DNA of 64,000 nucleotides from Morella rubra (GCA_003952965.2 CM025851.1:14930099-14994098); one strand, 5' to 3'. Shown: positions 1 to 14,200, numbered from the stretch's first letter. Numbers and translations are program-made. Notes: generated from the letters alone by a model not told the origin.

Positions 1-468
1 AGGAATAGGGGAAAGAAGACTGTAAGTGAGGAGGGACAGGCGGAACTTTTGCCTCTGTCCGTTGGAAACATGGCTGAGCTGGGGATTACCTCAGAGCAGA
101 GTATGAGAGAGCCAAACACCCCCCCCTCTCCTCTTCTGCAGGGGCAGAACTGAGGGTTGACAGTTAGAAGGGAGATGTTTCGCATGACCTCTCTTTGAAG
201 GCGTTTATATTTATTATTCTGTGATTGTTCATGCACACTGTTGTCCATATGAAATTTATTTTTAAGGTTACATAAATGGTATAAAATGAAGTCTCAAGAG
301 GCAGGAAAGGGATTTATTTGGAATTTCATAGTCTGATGTTCGGGCTAGAGATTTCGAGTTTAGACAGAGTTGCTGTAGTGGCATTTACAGCTTAATTTTA
401 TAAGAAACTAGGACAACCTTATATTTTTCATTTGAAGTTTGTTTCCATTGTTTTATCGTGAAAACTAT
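1..468. other. Unassigned sequence, probably myosin intron
   Basis: I see no exon with good splice sites and no recognisable protein here. The myosin exon expected just before 2220 (switch I region) is not found, so this stretch is most likely part of a long intron that starts left of the window. Confidence 0.4.
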
Positions 469-2160
469 GGGCATGTTCGTTTGCAAAAGTATTCTAGAAT
501 CAAAGGGGGGCCGCATCACTTTGATTAAGTCTACGCTTTCGAGTTTGCCTACGTATTTCCTATCTCTTTTCCCTCTTCGGTAAAGGTTGCTTCTCGGATG
601 GAAAAGTTGCAAAGAGATTTCTTGTGGGGCAGTGATAGTGAGGTTCCTAAATACCACCTTCTTAATTGGCAAACGGTTTGTTCTCCTATTCATTGTGGGG
701 GTTTGGGAATTAGGAGTCTTTCGGTGTTCAATAAAGCCTTATTGGGTAAGTGGCTTTGGAGGTTTGCGTCTGAGACGGATCGCACGTGGCGGATTCTTAT
801 AGCGGAGAAGTATGGTGCTCGTGTGGGGGAATGGAGCACTTTACCTCATCATGGTTCCTATGAGGTCAGCCTTTGGAAGCACATCAGTAAGGGATGGGGA
901 TCTTTCAGGGAGCATACTAGGGTTGTGGTGGGAGATGGCCATAAGACGAGTTTTTGGCATGATGTGTGGTGTGGGGAGAGACCCCTGAGTTGCTCTTATC
1001 CTACAGTTTTCTCTCTTGCTAGAAATCTTGATGGGGTGGTGGCAGAGTTTATGGAGGGCGATTTCACTTCGGTTGTCTGGAATGTCTAGTTTCTAAGAAG
1101 TGCGAATGATTGGGAATTGGAGGAGTTTTCGTCTTTCTTTTCCACTTTGTATGGGATGGTGTTGTGCAGAGGTGAGGAGGATAAGTTGTTGTGGGAGGGC
1201 ACTAAGGATGGTAATTTCTCCGTTAAATCTTTTTATGGTCTCCTTGATGGTGGTAGTTCAAGGACTTTCCCTTGGCGGGGGATTTGGAGAACTAAAGTCC
1301 CCTCAAGAGTATCTTTCTTTGTTTGGGAGGTACGCATGGTAGGATTTTGACTACGAATAATTTGAGGCGGCGCGGTCTCTATGTGGTGGATTGGTGTTAT
1401 TTGTGCAAGGGGGATGGGGAATCTGTTAACCATGTGTTATTGCATTGTCCGGTGGCGAGAGGTTTGTGGACGCATGTCTTTAGTATGCTGAATTTTCCTT
1501 GGGTTATGCCGGCGATGGTTGAGGATGTTTTGCTTTGTTGGGGAGGACGTTTAAGAATGTTCTAGCTAAGGCTATTTGGATGATGATCCCTTCATGCATT
1601 TGGTGAACTCTTTGGAAGGAACGTAATAGGAGATGTTTTGAGGATTCTGCTATGTCTTTGGAAATTTTGCAAGGTGGTGTGTTGGTTACCCTTTTTTATT
1701 GGGCTAATGCTATGTTAGCAGGCCCTTTTCTAGATTTTCAGGATTTTGTTAGTTTCTTTGTTTGTATGTTTTGATTTCTGTCAGTACAATCTTTGTACTG
1801 CTCTTTCTCCTTTCTTTTTTCTTAATATAATTTACTTACTTATAAAAAAAAAAACAATGTATTCAATAAAATTTGCAAAACGAAGATCCAAAATCTCGAA
1901 AATTCATACACAAACACCAATACCTCTCACACAATCTCCAACAACTTTTCACACAAACTCTAATATTTTTTTATTAAATAATTCCATCAAATCATCTCTC
2001 TCTACACCTTTTTACAAACTCCAATAAAAATTAAATATCTTTAAAACTTTTCACCAACTTTAATACAAAAACTTGTAAAACTCCAATCTACATAAATATT
2101 CACAATTCTATAAAAAATTCTAAAAATCTTACAATTTTTTATAAAATGAACACCCCCTAT
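469..2160. mobile_element. Possible MITE split by a nested LINE
   Basis: The left edge, about 469-488, reads gggcatgttcgtttgcaaaa, close to the terminal repeat of the MITE at 37387-37610 in this window. Beyond the LINE poly-A, 1860-2160 is A/T and C-rich like the inside of that MITE and ends aaaatgaacacccc, whose reverse complement resembles the left edge. I infer an old MITE split by the LINE; divergence makes the right edge uncertain. A short shared gtattc on both sides of the LINE may be part of its target-site duplication. Confidence 0.4.
489..1853 (+). mobile_element. Truncated, degenerate non-LTR retrotransposon (LINE)
   Basis: Three overlapping frames together read as the C-terminal part of a plant LINE reverse transcriptase. 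The block [20 protein letters not shown] at about 503-562 is typical of the end of the RT domain. It is followed by DFLWG, then FWHDVWCGE near 953-979, and a zf-RVT zinc-binding region with CYLC and HVLLHCPVA (1398-1460). Frames change near 584, 1085 and 1320, so it cannot make protein. The 3' tail runs to tacttacttataaaaaaaaa and ends near 1853. The element is 5' truncated: endonuclease and most of the RT are missing. It lies in the myosin intron on the same strand as the gene. Confidence 0.85.
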
Positions 2161-2219
2161 ATGTGACATAATTAATCTGAATTTGAATTTCCCATGTTTT
2201 AATGTGTCTATGGTTCCAG

Positions 2220-5200
2220 GATATTGAGAAATACAAATTGGGAAATCCAAGAATATTCCATTATCTAAATCAATCGAATTGCTATGAGTTGGATGGAGTG
2301 GATGATTCTAAGGAGTACCTTGCAACTAGAAGAGCTATGGATGTTGTTGGGATCAGTTCTGATGAGCAGGTACTGTCTGGTTAGTGTTCGACAGGGAATA
2401 TTTTTATGCGAATCTCTAATAAAGTTTCTTGTTCTCAGGAAGCAATTTTCCGAGTTGTAGCTGCAGTACTTCATTTGGGCAATATTGAGTTTGCAAAGGG
2501 GAAGGAAATAGATTCATCTGAACCCAAAGATGATAAATCTCTATTCCATCTCAAAACAGCTGCTGAACTTTTCATGTATGTGATAAGTGTTTGCTGTTGT
2601 CTAGGAAAGTGAAGGCAAATTCTCAATATGCAAGTTTTTTTTAGGTGTGATCAGAAGTCTCTTGAGGACTCATTATGCAAACGTGCGATTGTGACACGTG
2701 ATGAGACCATAACAAAATGGATTGATCCAGAGTCTGCAGCTCTTAGTAGAGATGCTTTGGCGAAAATTGTTTATTCTCGGTTATTTGATTGGTAGGTTTC
2801 AATATATTTAATAGTTACATCACAAAGGATCACTTGTGTCCATTAATCTCTCTTCCTTTCTTCCTTTGATTAACTGTTTTAATCACTTGTTGAGCCAGGC
2901 TTGTGAACAAGATTAACAACTCTATTGGTCAAGACCCTGATTCAAAGAACTTGATCGGGGTTCTCGATATTTATGGATTTGAGAGTTTCAAGACAAACAG
3001 GTGCTTAACCGGTACGCTTTTGTTTTTTTCATTGCAGATGTTAATTTGGTGCAAAGGACAGGTTTTAATTTAATAACTGGGATTGATCTGATGGGGATGT
3101 CTAACTATAAAAAATTAACCTCTGTAGCCTTAATGCCATATGTTTGTGAATTTGGTCGTCCATCCTGGTTGTTGCTCCTATAAATATGTACTGGTTGGTA
3201 TACTTATTCAAGCAGTCCCACCAGGGAACTTTTGTCATAGCTTGTTTGTTACTTTTTTTTATGGCTTCAGCTTTTCTCTGGGAATTGGCTAATGGCATTT
3301 ACATAGATATGGAATTACCGTTATGTGTTGAGATATGGAATTACTGTTATATGTTGCAACATTTGTGTTGTTATATTTTGAGTTTCATACTCTGAAATTT
3401 TGATTCGCTCTGTGCAGCTTTGAGCAATTTTGTATCAATTTGACAAATGAAAAACTGCAGCAACATTTCAACCAGGTTTGAGCATGAAATATATGCTCAG
3501 TGTTCTTTAGTACTCTTGGACCTCTCAAATTCTTCCAACTTAATTACTTAACATAAACACTATATTTGACAGCATGTTTTCAAGATGGAGCAAGAAGAAT
3601 ATACTAAAGAAGAAATAGACTGGAGTTATATAGAGTTCATTGATAACCAGGATGTTCTTGATCTCATTGAAAAGGTTTGTTACTTTTCCCGCTGCATTTG
3701 CCATCCCATGTTGAAATATATTCGGTTGTGATTTATGTTTCTTAAGCTATTATTTTGTTGTGATAGCAGCATATTTCCTGCAATGTGTTTGTGCAAAATA
3801 TAGAGCCAAAGTTTTAATGAGATTGAGCTCAAATGCATAATCTTCTCTCTTTAGGATAGTTTCTTGCTTTTATGCCTGCTTCAATCTGATCTTTTCATAG
3901 ATTTTGGGTTTTACCTCTTTGCCCCCCCTTTTGTAGACCTCCTGTAAACATGAGTTGTGCCCTTTTTGTCCACAATGAAACTTCTACTCTTCATAGATAT
4001 GTAACTATAAATGTTATTGAAGCAATCATAACTCCTAGTTGGCTGTAAATTAGTTGCTCGTATGCAATGTAATCTTACTTGTCCTTCTAACTCCTTTGCT
4101 CCTGTTCCTGTACATCTTGGTGTTCAATTCCCCAGTTCAATTATTGTTTGTGGTTGGATTAAGGAGACACTTGGATGAATGGCATCATATGTGTTATCAT
4201 GCTTGTCCATCTAATTCCGTTGCTCCTTGCTGTGTATCTTGATGTTTGATTCCCGGTTCAGTTATTGTTCTTGGTTGGATTAAGGAGACACTTTGATGAA
4301 TGGCATTGTATTTGTTTTATCCTTCTAACATGTATTTTTATAATTCAGAAACCGGGAGGCATCATTGCTCTTCTTGATGAGGCTTGGTATGTTAAATAAG
4401 TGACTGTTCTTCCCTTTGATCTCTGTACGTGTGAAACGATAAATTTGTTTAGTCCTTGCAATACTAGTTCTTTTACAGTTTATTCTTTTCTCTAATTACA
4501 TATATGTGCATGTACGTGTGTATCTTTATATACATGTGATTGTAATGTATCTGTGGTTACTTTTGCAGTATGTTTCCAAGATCAACACATGAGACATTTG
4601 CACAAAAGCTCTACCTAACTTTTAAAGAGCATAGACGCTTTAGCAAGCCAAAGCTTTCACGTAGTGACTTCTCCATTTGTCATTATGCTGGTGATGTAAG
4701 TATCTGGATTTGATTAGGATTCATGATTGAAGTACAAAGAAGAATGTCATAACTGCTTAGCGCAATTTTTATGTGGGAAACTTTTGTTTTAGGTCACTTA
4801 TCAAACTGAGCTTTTCCTGGATAAGAATAAAGACTATGTTGTTGCGGAGCATCAAGCCCTCCTGAGCGATTCCAAGTGCTCCTTTGTTTCAGGCCTGTTC
4901 CCACCTTTAGCCGAAGAATCTTCCAAATCATCAAAGTTCTCATCATTAGGATCTCTGTTTAAGGTCTCTCTCTGTTTTATGTTTAGATACAATGCAGTTT
5001 AAATTCTTGCCATATAAATTTCCCAACTTCTGTTAATATCATATGTTTTCTACAGCAACAATTGCAAGCTTTGCTTGAGACACTGAGTGCCACTGAGCCA
5101 CACTACATTCGTTGTGTAAAGCCAAATAACCTTCTCAAGCCAGCCATATTTGAGAGTAATAACATTTTACAGCAGCTACGCTGTGGGGTACGTTCAATAT

Positions 5201-8200
5201 TTTGCTCATCTTATGTATTTTGGTGTACTAGTCAGTTATTGTAATGCTCCGTGGAAGTGCTAGCCATATTTGCACTTTACTTTTAAAAGGACCAGTCCAG
5301 GTTGCTTTTGAACCTCCTTGGAATCATTATATAAGACCCAATTCCACCTAGTAAACATCCCATGTTGGATTTGGCTTTTATTCTGCTCTTTCCTATTCTT
5401 TGTGGAGTGGGGACTCAGGGTGTTACAGTTATTCTTCCAATGTTTACTTGCATTATTTGCTTAACATGCATCTGTATTTCAGGGAGTCATGGAGGCGATT
5501 AGGATCAGTTGTGCTGGATATCCCACTAGAAAGACTTTTGATGATTTTTTACGTCGTTTTGGCATCCTGGCACCTGACATATTAGATGGGAGGTACTTGT
5601 GTGTCATTTTATTCTCGGGATTTGCGGTTTTAGATTCTCACCTCACAAAACTCTACTTCTCATTCATTTCAGCCATGATGAGGCCACGGCTTGTGAGAAG
5701 CTTCTTGAGAAGATGAACCTTAAAGGCTATCAGGTATTTTCATTGTAGTACTCTTTGTACTGCTTGAGCATTCAATGATAACCAATCATGACTTCCCCTT
5801 TTCTTTGTGTGGTTTCTGCAAATGCCTTGAGTCAAAATTCCTGGCAGACCCCCATTGCATAGGTTTCATTTTTTGTTGTATTTTTGGGTTCTGGCTACTT
5901 TTGAAATCTACCACTTTTGTATATTCATGCTGTCGTCGGCTGCTGTGTCTCCCATGCTCCTAAAATGTCTTTGGATAAGAGTTAGACAGAAAACTTTTGA
6001 TCCCTCTCTTTTGCAGATTGGCAAAACGAAAGTGTTTCTTAGAGCAGGTCAGATGGCAGAACTAGATGGTTATCGCAGTGAGGTCTTAGGAAGATCTGCA
6101 AGCATCATCCAGAGAAACGTACGCTCATATTTGAGCCGCAAAAGCTTCATCTTGTTACGGCTGTCTGCCATACAAATACAAGCCTTGTGCAGAGGTACCA
6201 AGTAGAGTAGTTTTCTTATTTGCAGCTTTGCAATTGTTTCAAGAGAGCATGTACTTTTGAGGTTTGGTTGCCTAATATTTAGATTCTGTACGACCTAATA
6301 ACATGTTTTCTGATCTGAATACAGGAAAAGTTGCACGCCATCAGTATGAAAGCATGAGAAGGGAAGCTGCTTGTTTGAAAATCCAGAGACATTCTCGCAT
6401 GTATGTTGCTAGAAATGCTTATAAGAATTTGTACTCTTCAGCTGTTTGTATACAGACTGGTATTCGAGGGATGGCTGCTCGGAATGAGCTTAGATTCAGG
6501 ATTCAGACTAGAGCTGCAATTATGATCCAGGTAAATATAAGTTTTTGTGCAGCTATAGGAGATTCGTAATCTGAAAGTTCAGTTCTTTTCATTTTTCAAT
6601 TTGTTCATATATATCTACAGAATAATGTTAGCAAGGAGCTAACTGATGCTCATTAATGTTCTCTTTGTTTCTCCTTTGGATTGCCATTTTGTAAATTCTA
6701 TCTATGCTTTGTTTGTGTCCCTTTTGGTGTTTTTGTGCCATTTTGTTACTTTTGAATAATGTGGAAGTTTAGCAATGCTGTCAAGCTACCTAGCTAGGCC
6801 ATGTAGTTGGGACTCAGAGGAGTGACGTTAGCAAGCTAAATTAGTTTTGGTGGGCTAGGGGAGATTTGCTGAGTTGGTAAAAGGTTTGGTAGGGGATGCT
6901 ATTAGAGCACACTTTTGGCATGGTGTTTGGTGTGGGAATGTTGCATTAAAATCCTATGGTTTTGCTTATTTTTTTTCCTGCTCTGAATATCTGAGAGTAA
7001 GGGTGGTTACATCAGTTCTTATTTGGTGTTTTGGAAAGGTTTGGGATCTGTTAATTGAGTCTCAGGTTCGTTGAAAACTGGAATCAACAAATCTTTTTTG
7101 GGCCACCTATATTCTAATCTCCTTGTGGCTGTAGGACTCGATAGCTTGTCTTGGAAGTCTAAAAGAAATGGAAAATTCACTATCATTCTTTAACAACTGT
7201 CGAGGCAGACCAGTAATATGCAGTTTCTTTGAAAGGGTCTACAGTGCAGGAAAGTTCCTAGGAAGTGCTTTTTGTGCTAGGGAGATTCTAGCTTTGTGCT
7301 TGTGTAAGTCAAGTGGAGAGTTAGTTGGCCACGTATTTGCTTCTTTCCTCAGCTTATGAATTGTGGTCTCTCGTCTTTCTTTAATTTAGGGTTTAATTTG
7401 TGACGCCCAAGAATGTAGATTATACTCCCTGATTCATTGTGAATTCGTGCTATCACAGAGTCAATGCCGAAAATACTTGACCCACCTTGATTATGTAAGG
7501 AAAAAGAAAGCGGCCATAGCCACCCAATGTGGCTGGAGAGCAAGGGTTGCACGACAAGAACTACGGAAACTTAAGATGGTAATGAATTTTTTCTCTGTTT
7601 CTTTCCTTGGTGAGAGTATGCTTGTTAATTTGATGTTTCCTTTCCTTTTTTGATGTGGCAAACTTTCTACAATATTCACGTTTGGTGTGGCATTGATTAT
7701 ATTTACCATTGATCTAGATGAGTTATTTTATTATGGTTGGTCTTGGATGACAAATTTGGAGGTTGAAGTATTGGTATCTTGTTTCTTGGACTCACCTTGG
7801 ATTCGGTGGTCATATGTGGAAAGTTATCGATTATATATGTGTGTTCACAGGCGGCTAAGGAAACAGGTGCTCTCCAAGCTGCCAAAAATAAGCTGGAAAA
7901 GCAAGTTGAAGAACTGACCTGGCGTTTGCAGCTGGAGAAAAGAATGCGGGTAATTATTCTCTTGAATTAGATCAATCCACAAGATTTCTATTTAGCTACC
8001 ATCAGGAAAGATGGATAAGACATCCCGACACAATGGCATCTTTCTACCACTTGGAAAGGCAAAAAATAATGCTAAGGAATAAAAAAAAAATGGCAGGACC
8101 ATGATTGGGAATTGTTTGATCGTCTTTCTCTAAGGAAGAGGCGCAACATAATTAACTTGAATTCAGGACAGCAATTAATAACTTCAGTCCCTTTAGTTTT

Positions 8201-11200
8201 CTAAATTAATATGTATGTACAATTTTTGTTATGTAAGTCTGCTTAGCTTAGCTGTTAGAGCATCTCCCAATTGGTAGAAAAAAAGCCGCAACCCCGTGAA
8301 AACCTGGGAGGAATTTGATATGAGGGTTTTCTTTGAATACTTTATTTTTTCCTTGGTGAATCTTTGGCTTTCCTTTTGTTTTCACAGGTTTTTCCTATGA
8401 TTGGATTTTTTGTACTAACTGGCTCATTTCCTTAGAGCTGGATATGCATTAATCTTTTGGATGGGTGGCTTCCAATGGTAAACAGTTTTGAACCATTTAA
8501 GCTCTTCTGGTGAATCTGTAGCCTTCTCTTTCCTAAGTAAACTTGAGAAGGATTGCTGTTTTCATAGTAGCTTAGGCTGCTGTCTCTTACTGTGTCCAAG
8601 TTGTGCATGTTAGAAAAAGAACATTCTTGTTTAGGCATACCAAGAGTTTTCAACATTGGCAAATTTGGCCGTCTCTCTGCGTGTTGCATCTCCTATTGCT
8701 AGAAATGGTTCTTTCTACCCCTGTTTCAATGTCTTGTTGAGGAGAATTAATGGGATTTCAAAAGAAAAAAAATGATAGATACAATGTCTGTTCTTCTAAA
8801 AATTGATTCTGAAACCTCTATAGCTATTTAGTTTTTCTTGTTTCTAATTGAGGTATCTGTTAATGCAGGCTGACCTTGAAGAATCCAAAACACAAGAAAA
8901 TGCAAAACTGCAGTCTGCTTTGGAAGAGACGCAACTTCAATTTCAAGAAATTAAAGCACTGCTTATCAAGGAGCATGTGGCTGCCAGGGAAGCTGTTGAA
9001 CGGGTTCCAATTGTACAGGAGGTTCTGGTTATTGACCATGAAATGGTCAATAAGCTTACGGCTGAAAATGAACATCTCAAGGTAAGGTTGCTGTAACTCT
9101 AGTATTTATATGTACATTCTCATAGAAGACCTCATGTTGATGTTGGAAAATGACCTTGAGTTTTGATCAGACACGTTTTTTCTTTTCTCTATTCCATTGC
9201 ATGCACGTCTTTACTTGTGGATGTGATGTGTGGGGATTTGCTCGTAGTTGACAATCTTTTTCTGGCTGTGGCACTTTTAGGCTCTGGTCAATTCTCTGGA
9301 AAAGAAAATTGATGAAACAGAGAGGAAATACGAAGAAACAAACAAGATTTGTGAAGAGCGGTTAAAGCAGGCTTTGGATGCAGAATCAAAGATAATTGAT
9401 CTGAAGACTTCCATGCAAAGGTGCATACTGCTAGTCTTGTACCTATATTAATGGTTTCAAGTGTGGAAACTGTTAATGCAGGCTGAGCTATTATTCTGTG
9501 TCTTTTGATTCACTAGTTAAAATATTATTTTAACTTGAATTACTGCCTTTCGTTTTCTCAGGCTTGAAGAAAAACTTTCTGACATGGAAACTGAGGACCA
9601 AATTCTGCGAAAGCAAGCATTTTCGAGTTCTGTTAGAAAAATGTCAGAACATTTAGCAATTGCTTCACCTTTGGAAAATGGTCAGGTGAGTGAAGGAAAT
9701 AGAGCCAGTGAGGGTCGCTTTCATACTCTGTTCACTTATTGTTCTTACCCTTGTTACAATCTTTGAAGAGAGTCTACCTTCTACAGGAATCACAGGGTGC
9801 TGCACCAGCTAAAAAGTTTGGTACTGAGTCTTTGAGGAGATCCCAAATTGAAAGGCAGCATGTATGCCCTTGATTAAAAAGAAACAAAATATTGAATGCT
9901 TGTCAATCAGTTAATTATTAATTCATAAATTGATTTTTTTATTTGGTTTTGTGTTAGAGAGTCAATGGATTAGAAAGAAACAAAATGTTGATGTGATGTT
10001 GGTGTCTGCTGCAGGAGAGTGTAGATGCTTTTATCACATGTGTGGCTCAAGATCTTGGGTTTAGTGAAGGAAAACCAGTTGGAGCATTTACCATATACAA
10101 ATGTCTTCTTCACTGGAAGTCTTTTGAAGCTGAAAAAACTAGTGTCTTTGATCGTCTGATTCAATTGATTGGTTCTGCAATAGAGGTAACTTGATGTACG
10201 TTAGACTAATTGTTGTTCCTTCTTTGTGCTAATGTAGAAATCAGATAGACATTGGGTGTGCCAAACTGTGAGGGGGAAATCAGAAGAACATAGAGCGAGA
10301 AATCTGTGATTTGCAATTCTTGATTGCTAGAAATTTTCAATTCAATAGTTTGAGAAAGGCAGAAAATATTCTTTTCCGCCTCAGTTTTTTCTTACTCATC
10401 AAAAGCTTAAAAGAGGGTAGTGAATCACTAAAATGGTATAGTTTAAAAAGCCCCTGCCAGCCTGGGCGCTTCCTTTCTGAGCAAAAAAACAGAAGATCAA
10501 ATCGTATTGGGTTTAGTGACTGGAACTAACATATTGGATGCATTTAACATTTCTTGCAGAACCAGGATAACAATGATCACATGGCTTATTGGCTAACCAA
10601 CACATCTACATTGTTGTTCTTGCTCCAACAAAGTTTGAAAACCAACATTGGAACAGCAGTGCAGAAGCCTCCCACTCCGACATCATTATTTGGGCGGATG
10701 ACCCAAGTACTGAGATGATAATTTATTTATATATGATTTCAACGTTATATATGTGGGTTGTGTGTGTGTGTGTATTTATGGTTTGTCTATGTAGGCACAC
10801 AGTCGTATTTTCCTACAGGACAGAGTATATTGGGCATTATCATACGATTGTTAATCTTGTTTCCCAGGGTTTCCGCTCTTCTTCTGCCCATCTTTCGGTT
10901 GGTGCAATTGATATAGTACGCCATGTTGATGCTAAATATCCAGCTTTGCTTTTTAAGCAGCAGCTCATAGCATATGTGGAAAAGATATATGGGATTATCC
11001 GAGACAATGTGAAGAAGGACTTATCACCACTCCTTTCTTCTTGTATCCAGGTAGAATAACTCCCAATTTTCTAACACTGCTTCTGTACTATGAAGTCTCT
11101 CATTTTACGTTTTTTAAATATTCCCTTCTGTTGCTATATGGCTTTACAGGGTTTAAAAATGTTGGGAGACAATTAATGCTTTCTTTATACACGATTCTAA

Positions 11201-14200
11201 TTGGAACTTACAGCTAGTTTATCAGAGTTTATACCTCATGATCTAATTATTCATTTTTTCCCTGAATCTGGATACTCGTATTGCATATTGGTTGTGTGGC
11301 TTTTAGGTAGATTTCTTTTAATTTGCTATATATTTGTGTTAAGTAAGGTGGTAAGAGCCAGCTATGACTGTTTGGTTGATGTTCTATAACTGGCATTTGA
11401 AACTTGCTAGGGTTTTCATTTAATGAGAAAATGCTGAAATATTTTAATCTTGATTTTTTTTTGCTGTGCTAGCATGTGACCCTTTACGCACTAATTTGGT
11501 TAGCTATATCTTAGCTACCTATTTGCTAACTCCAGTTGTCTGTTTTCTGACAATCCAGGCACCCAGAATGTCAAGAGGAAGTGTTCTAAAATCATCTGTG
11601 CAGTCCAATACCAATAGTCTGGCGTGTAGTCCCTGGCACGACATCATTGAGAGGCTTAATGGCCTTCTCTGGACATTAAAGGAAAATTTTGTATGGAGTT
11701 AATTTAGTCAATATATACGTTAATTATGATCTCATTTTAGGATTGTGTGAATTTATAGTCAGCTTTGTTTCAGGTGCCTCCAGTTTTTGTACGGAAGATA
11801 TTCACTCAGACCTTCTCCTATATCAATGTTCAGCTCTTTAATAGGTAAATGCTATACTTCTCTGTCTCTCTCTGTATCTATCAGGTATTTTAAGATATAC
11901 ACTGTTGTGCATGCATTCTTGTCTGATGCTGCTGCAGCCTTCTTCTTCGACGAGAATGCTGTACATTCAGCAATGGGGAATATGTGAAGTCTGGGTTGGC
12001 TGAATTAGAGCTATGGTGTTGCCTAACAACAGAAGAGGTACTATTTTCCAAGTATTGCAGTCAGCTGCATTTTAAATTTTTTAAACCCCCCTTCCCCCTC
12101 AACCCACACACTGACCTTTCCCTCATGGGCAAATGCTGGTAATAGCATTCAATGAGCTGCAGCTCCTCCTCTATAGGAATGGGCAGGAGGGTAAGATTGT
12201 GGGTTCTAGACCATAGAGTGTGTACAACTTATCACCCATAAACAATTTGTGCTTATTATTGTCTAATTAATTTTTATTTTTTCAGTATGCTGGATCATCA
12301 TGGGATGAACTCAAACATGTGAGGCAGGCAGTTGGATTCTTGGTATATTTCTTCCTTTCTGTGTTGAAGAACCATCATTCAAATCAGAAACAGTCTTCAA
12401 ATATTGCTATCGTGACTGAAAATTGATTGCCAATTGTAGGATTAGGTTAAGTATGGTTTCAGCAATATCTACATCTTGCAAGTTATGTTTTCTATCGGAT
12501 GACCTAAACACATTCAATAAGTTGATATGCATAGAAGTCTCTCGTATTGCATATTGGTTGTGTGGCTTTTAGGTAGATTTCTTTTAATTTGCTATATATT
12601 TGTGTTAAGTAAGGTGGTAAGAGCCAGCTATGACTGTTTGGTTGATGTTCTATAACTGGCATTTGAAACTTGCTAGGGTTTTCATTTAATGAGAAAATGC
12701 TGAAATATTTTAATCTTGATTTTTTTTTGCTGTGCTAGCATGTGACCCTTTACGCACTAATTTGGTTAGCTATATCTTAGCTACCTATTTGCTAACTCCA
12801 GTTGTCTGTTTTCTGACAATCCAGGCACCCAGAATGTCAAGAGGAAGTGTTCTAAAATCATCTGTGCAGTCCAATACCAATAGTCTGGCGTGTAGTCCCT
12901 GGCACGACATCATTGAGAGGCTTAATGGCCTTCTCTGGACATTAAAGGAAAATTTTGTATGGAGTTAATTTAGTCAATATATACGTTAATTATGATCTCA
13001 TTTTAGGATTGTGTGAATTTATAGTCAGCTTTGTTTCAGGTGCCTCCAGTTTTTGTACGGAAGATATTCACTCAGACCTTCTCCTATATCAATGTTCAGC
13101 TCTTTAATAGGTAAATGCTATACTTCTCTGTCTCTCTCTGTATCTATCAGGTATTTTAAGATATACACTGTTGTGCATGCATTCTTGTCTGATGCTGCTG
13201 CAGCCTTCTTCTTCGACGAGAATGCTGTACATTCAGCAATGGGGAATATGTGAAGTCTGGGTTGGCTGAATTAGAGCTATGGTGTTGCCTAACAACAGAA
13301 GAGGTACTATTTTCCAAGTATTGCAGTCAGCTGCATTTTAAATTTTTTAAACCCCCCTTCCCCCTCAACCCACACACTGACCTTTCCCTCATGGGCAAAT
13401 GCTGGTAATAGCATTCAATGAGCTGCAGCTCCTCCTCTATAGGAATGGGCAGGAGGGTAAGATTGTGGGTTCTAGACCATAGAGTGTGTACAACTTATCA
13501 CCCATAAACAATTTGTGCTTATTATTGTCTAATTAATTTTTATTTTTTCAGTATGCTGGATCATCATGGGATGAACTCAAACATGTGAGGCAGGCAGTTG
13601 GATTCTTGGTATATTTCTTCCTTTCTGTGTTGAAGAACCATATAAATGTGATATCATTCAAATTTCATGTTTATTGGTGGAAACACGATTCTCTTCAAAT
13701 ATTGCTATCGTGACTGAAAATTGATTGCCAATTGTAGGATTAGGTTAAGTATGGTTTCAGCAATATCTACATCTTGCAAGTTATGTTTTCTATCGGATGA
13801 CCTAAACACATTCAATAAGTTGATATGCATAGAAGTCTCTTTCATTTTGGCTCAAATCTATAATTATATTAAAGTCCTTGTCAAGATGCTTTATTCAAAA
13901 TTAAAGTCCTTGTCATCAAGCAACTAGCTGCATAAATGATGCGAAATAAAGCATCTTGACAATTCCACATGACAAGGGAGTTATGAAGTTTTTTTTGACT
14001 ACAGATGACTATATAAGGTCCTTGTTCTCCTTGTCAGATATCCCAATTTTCTGCTCTTGGTTGGTCCATTTTCACACTATAAAGGAGTAAACTTCCTACA
14101 CTGGGCAGGAAGGAAAATATTAATCGTAGTTTGATGTTTTGAGTAGGGAAGGAGAATCTTAGTAAACTTTCCTTGAAGTTCATATCATGTTCTTTGATTA

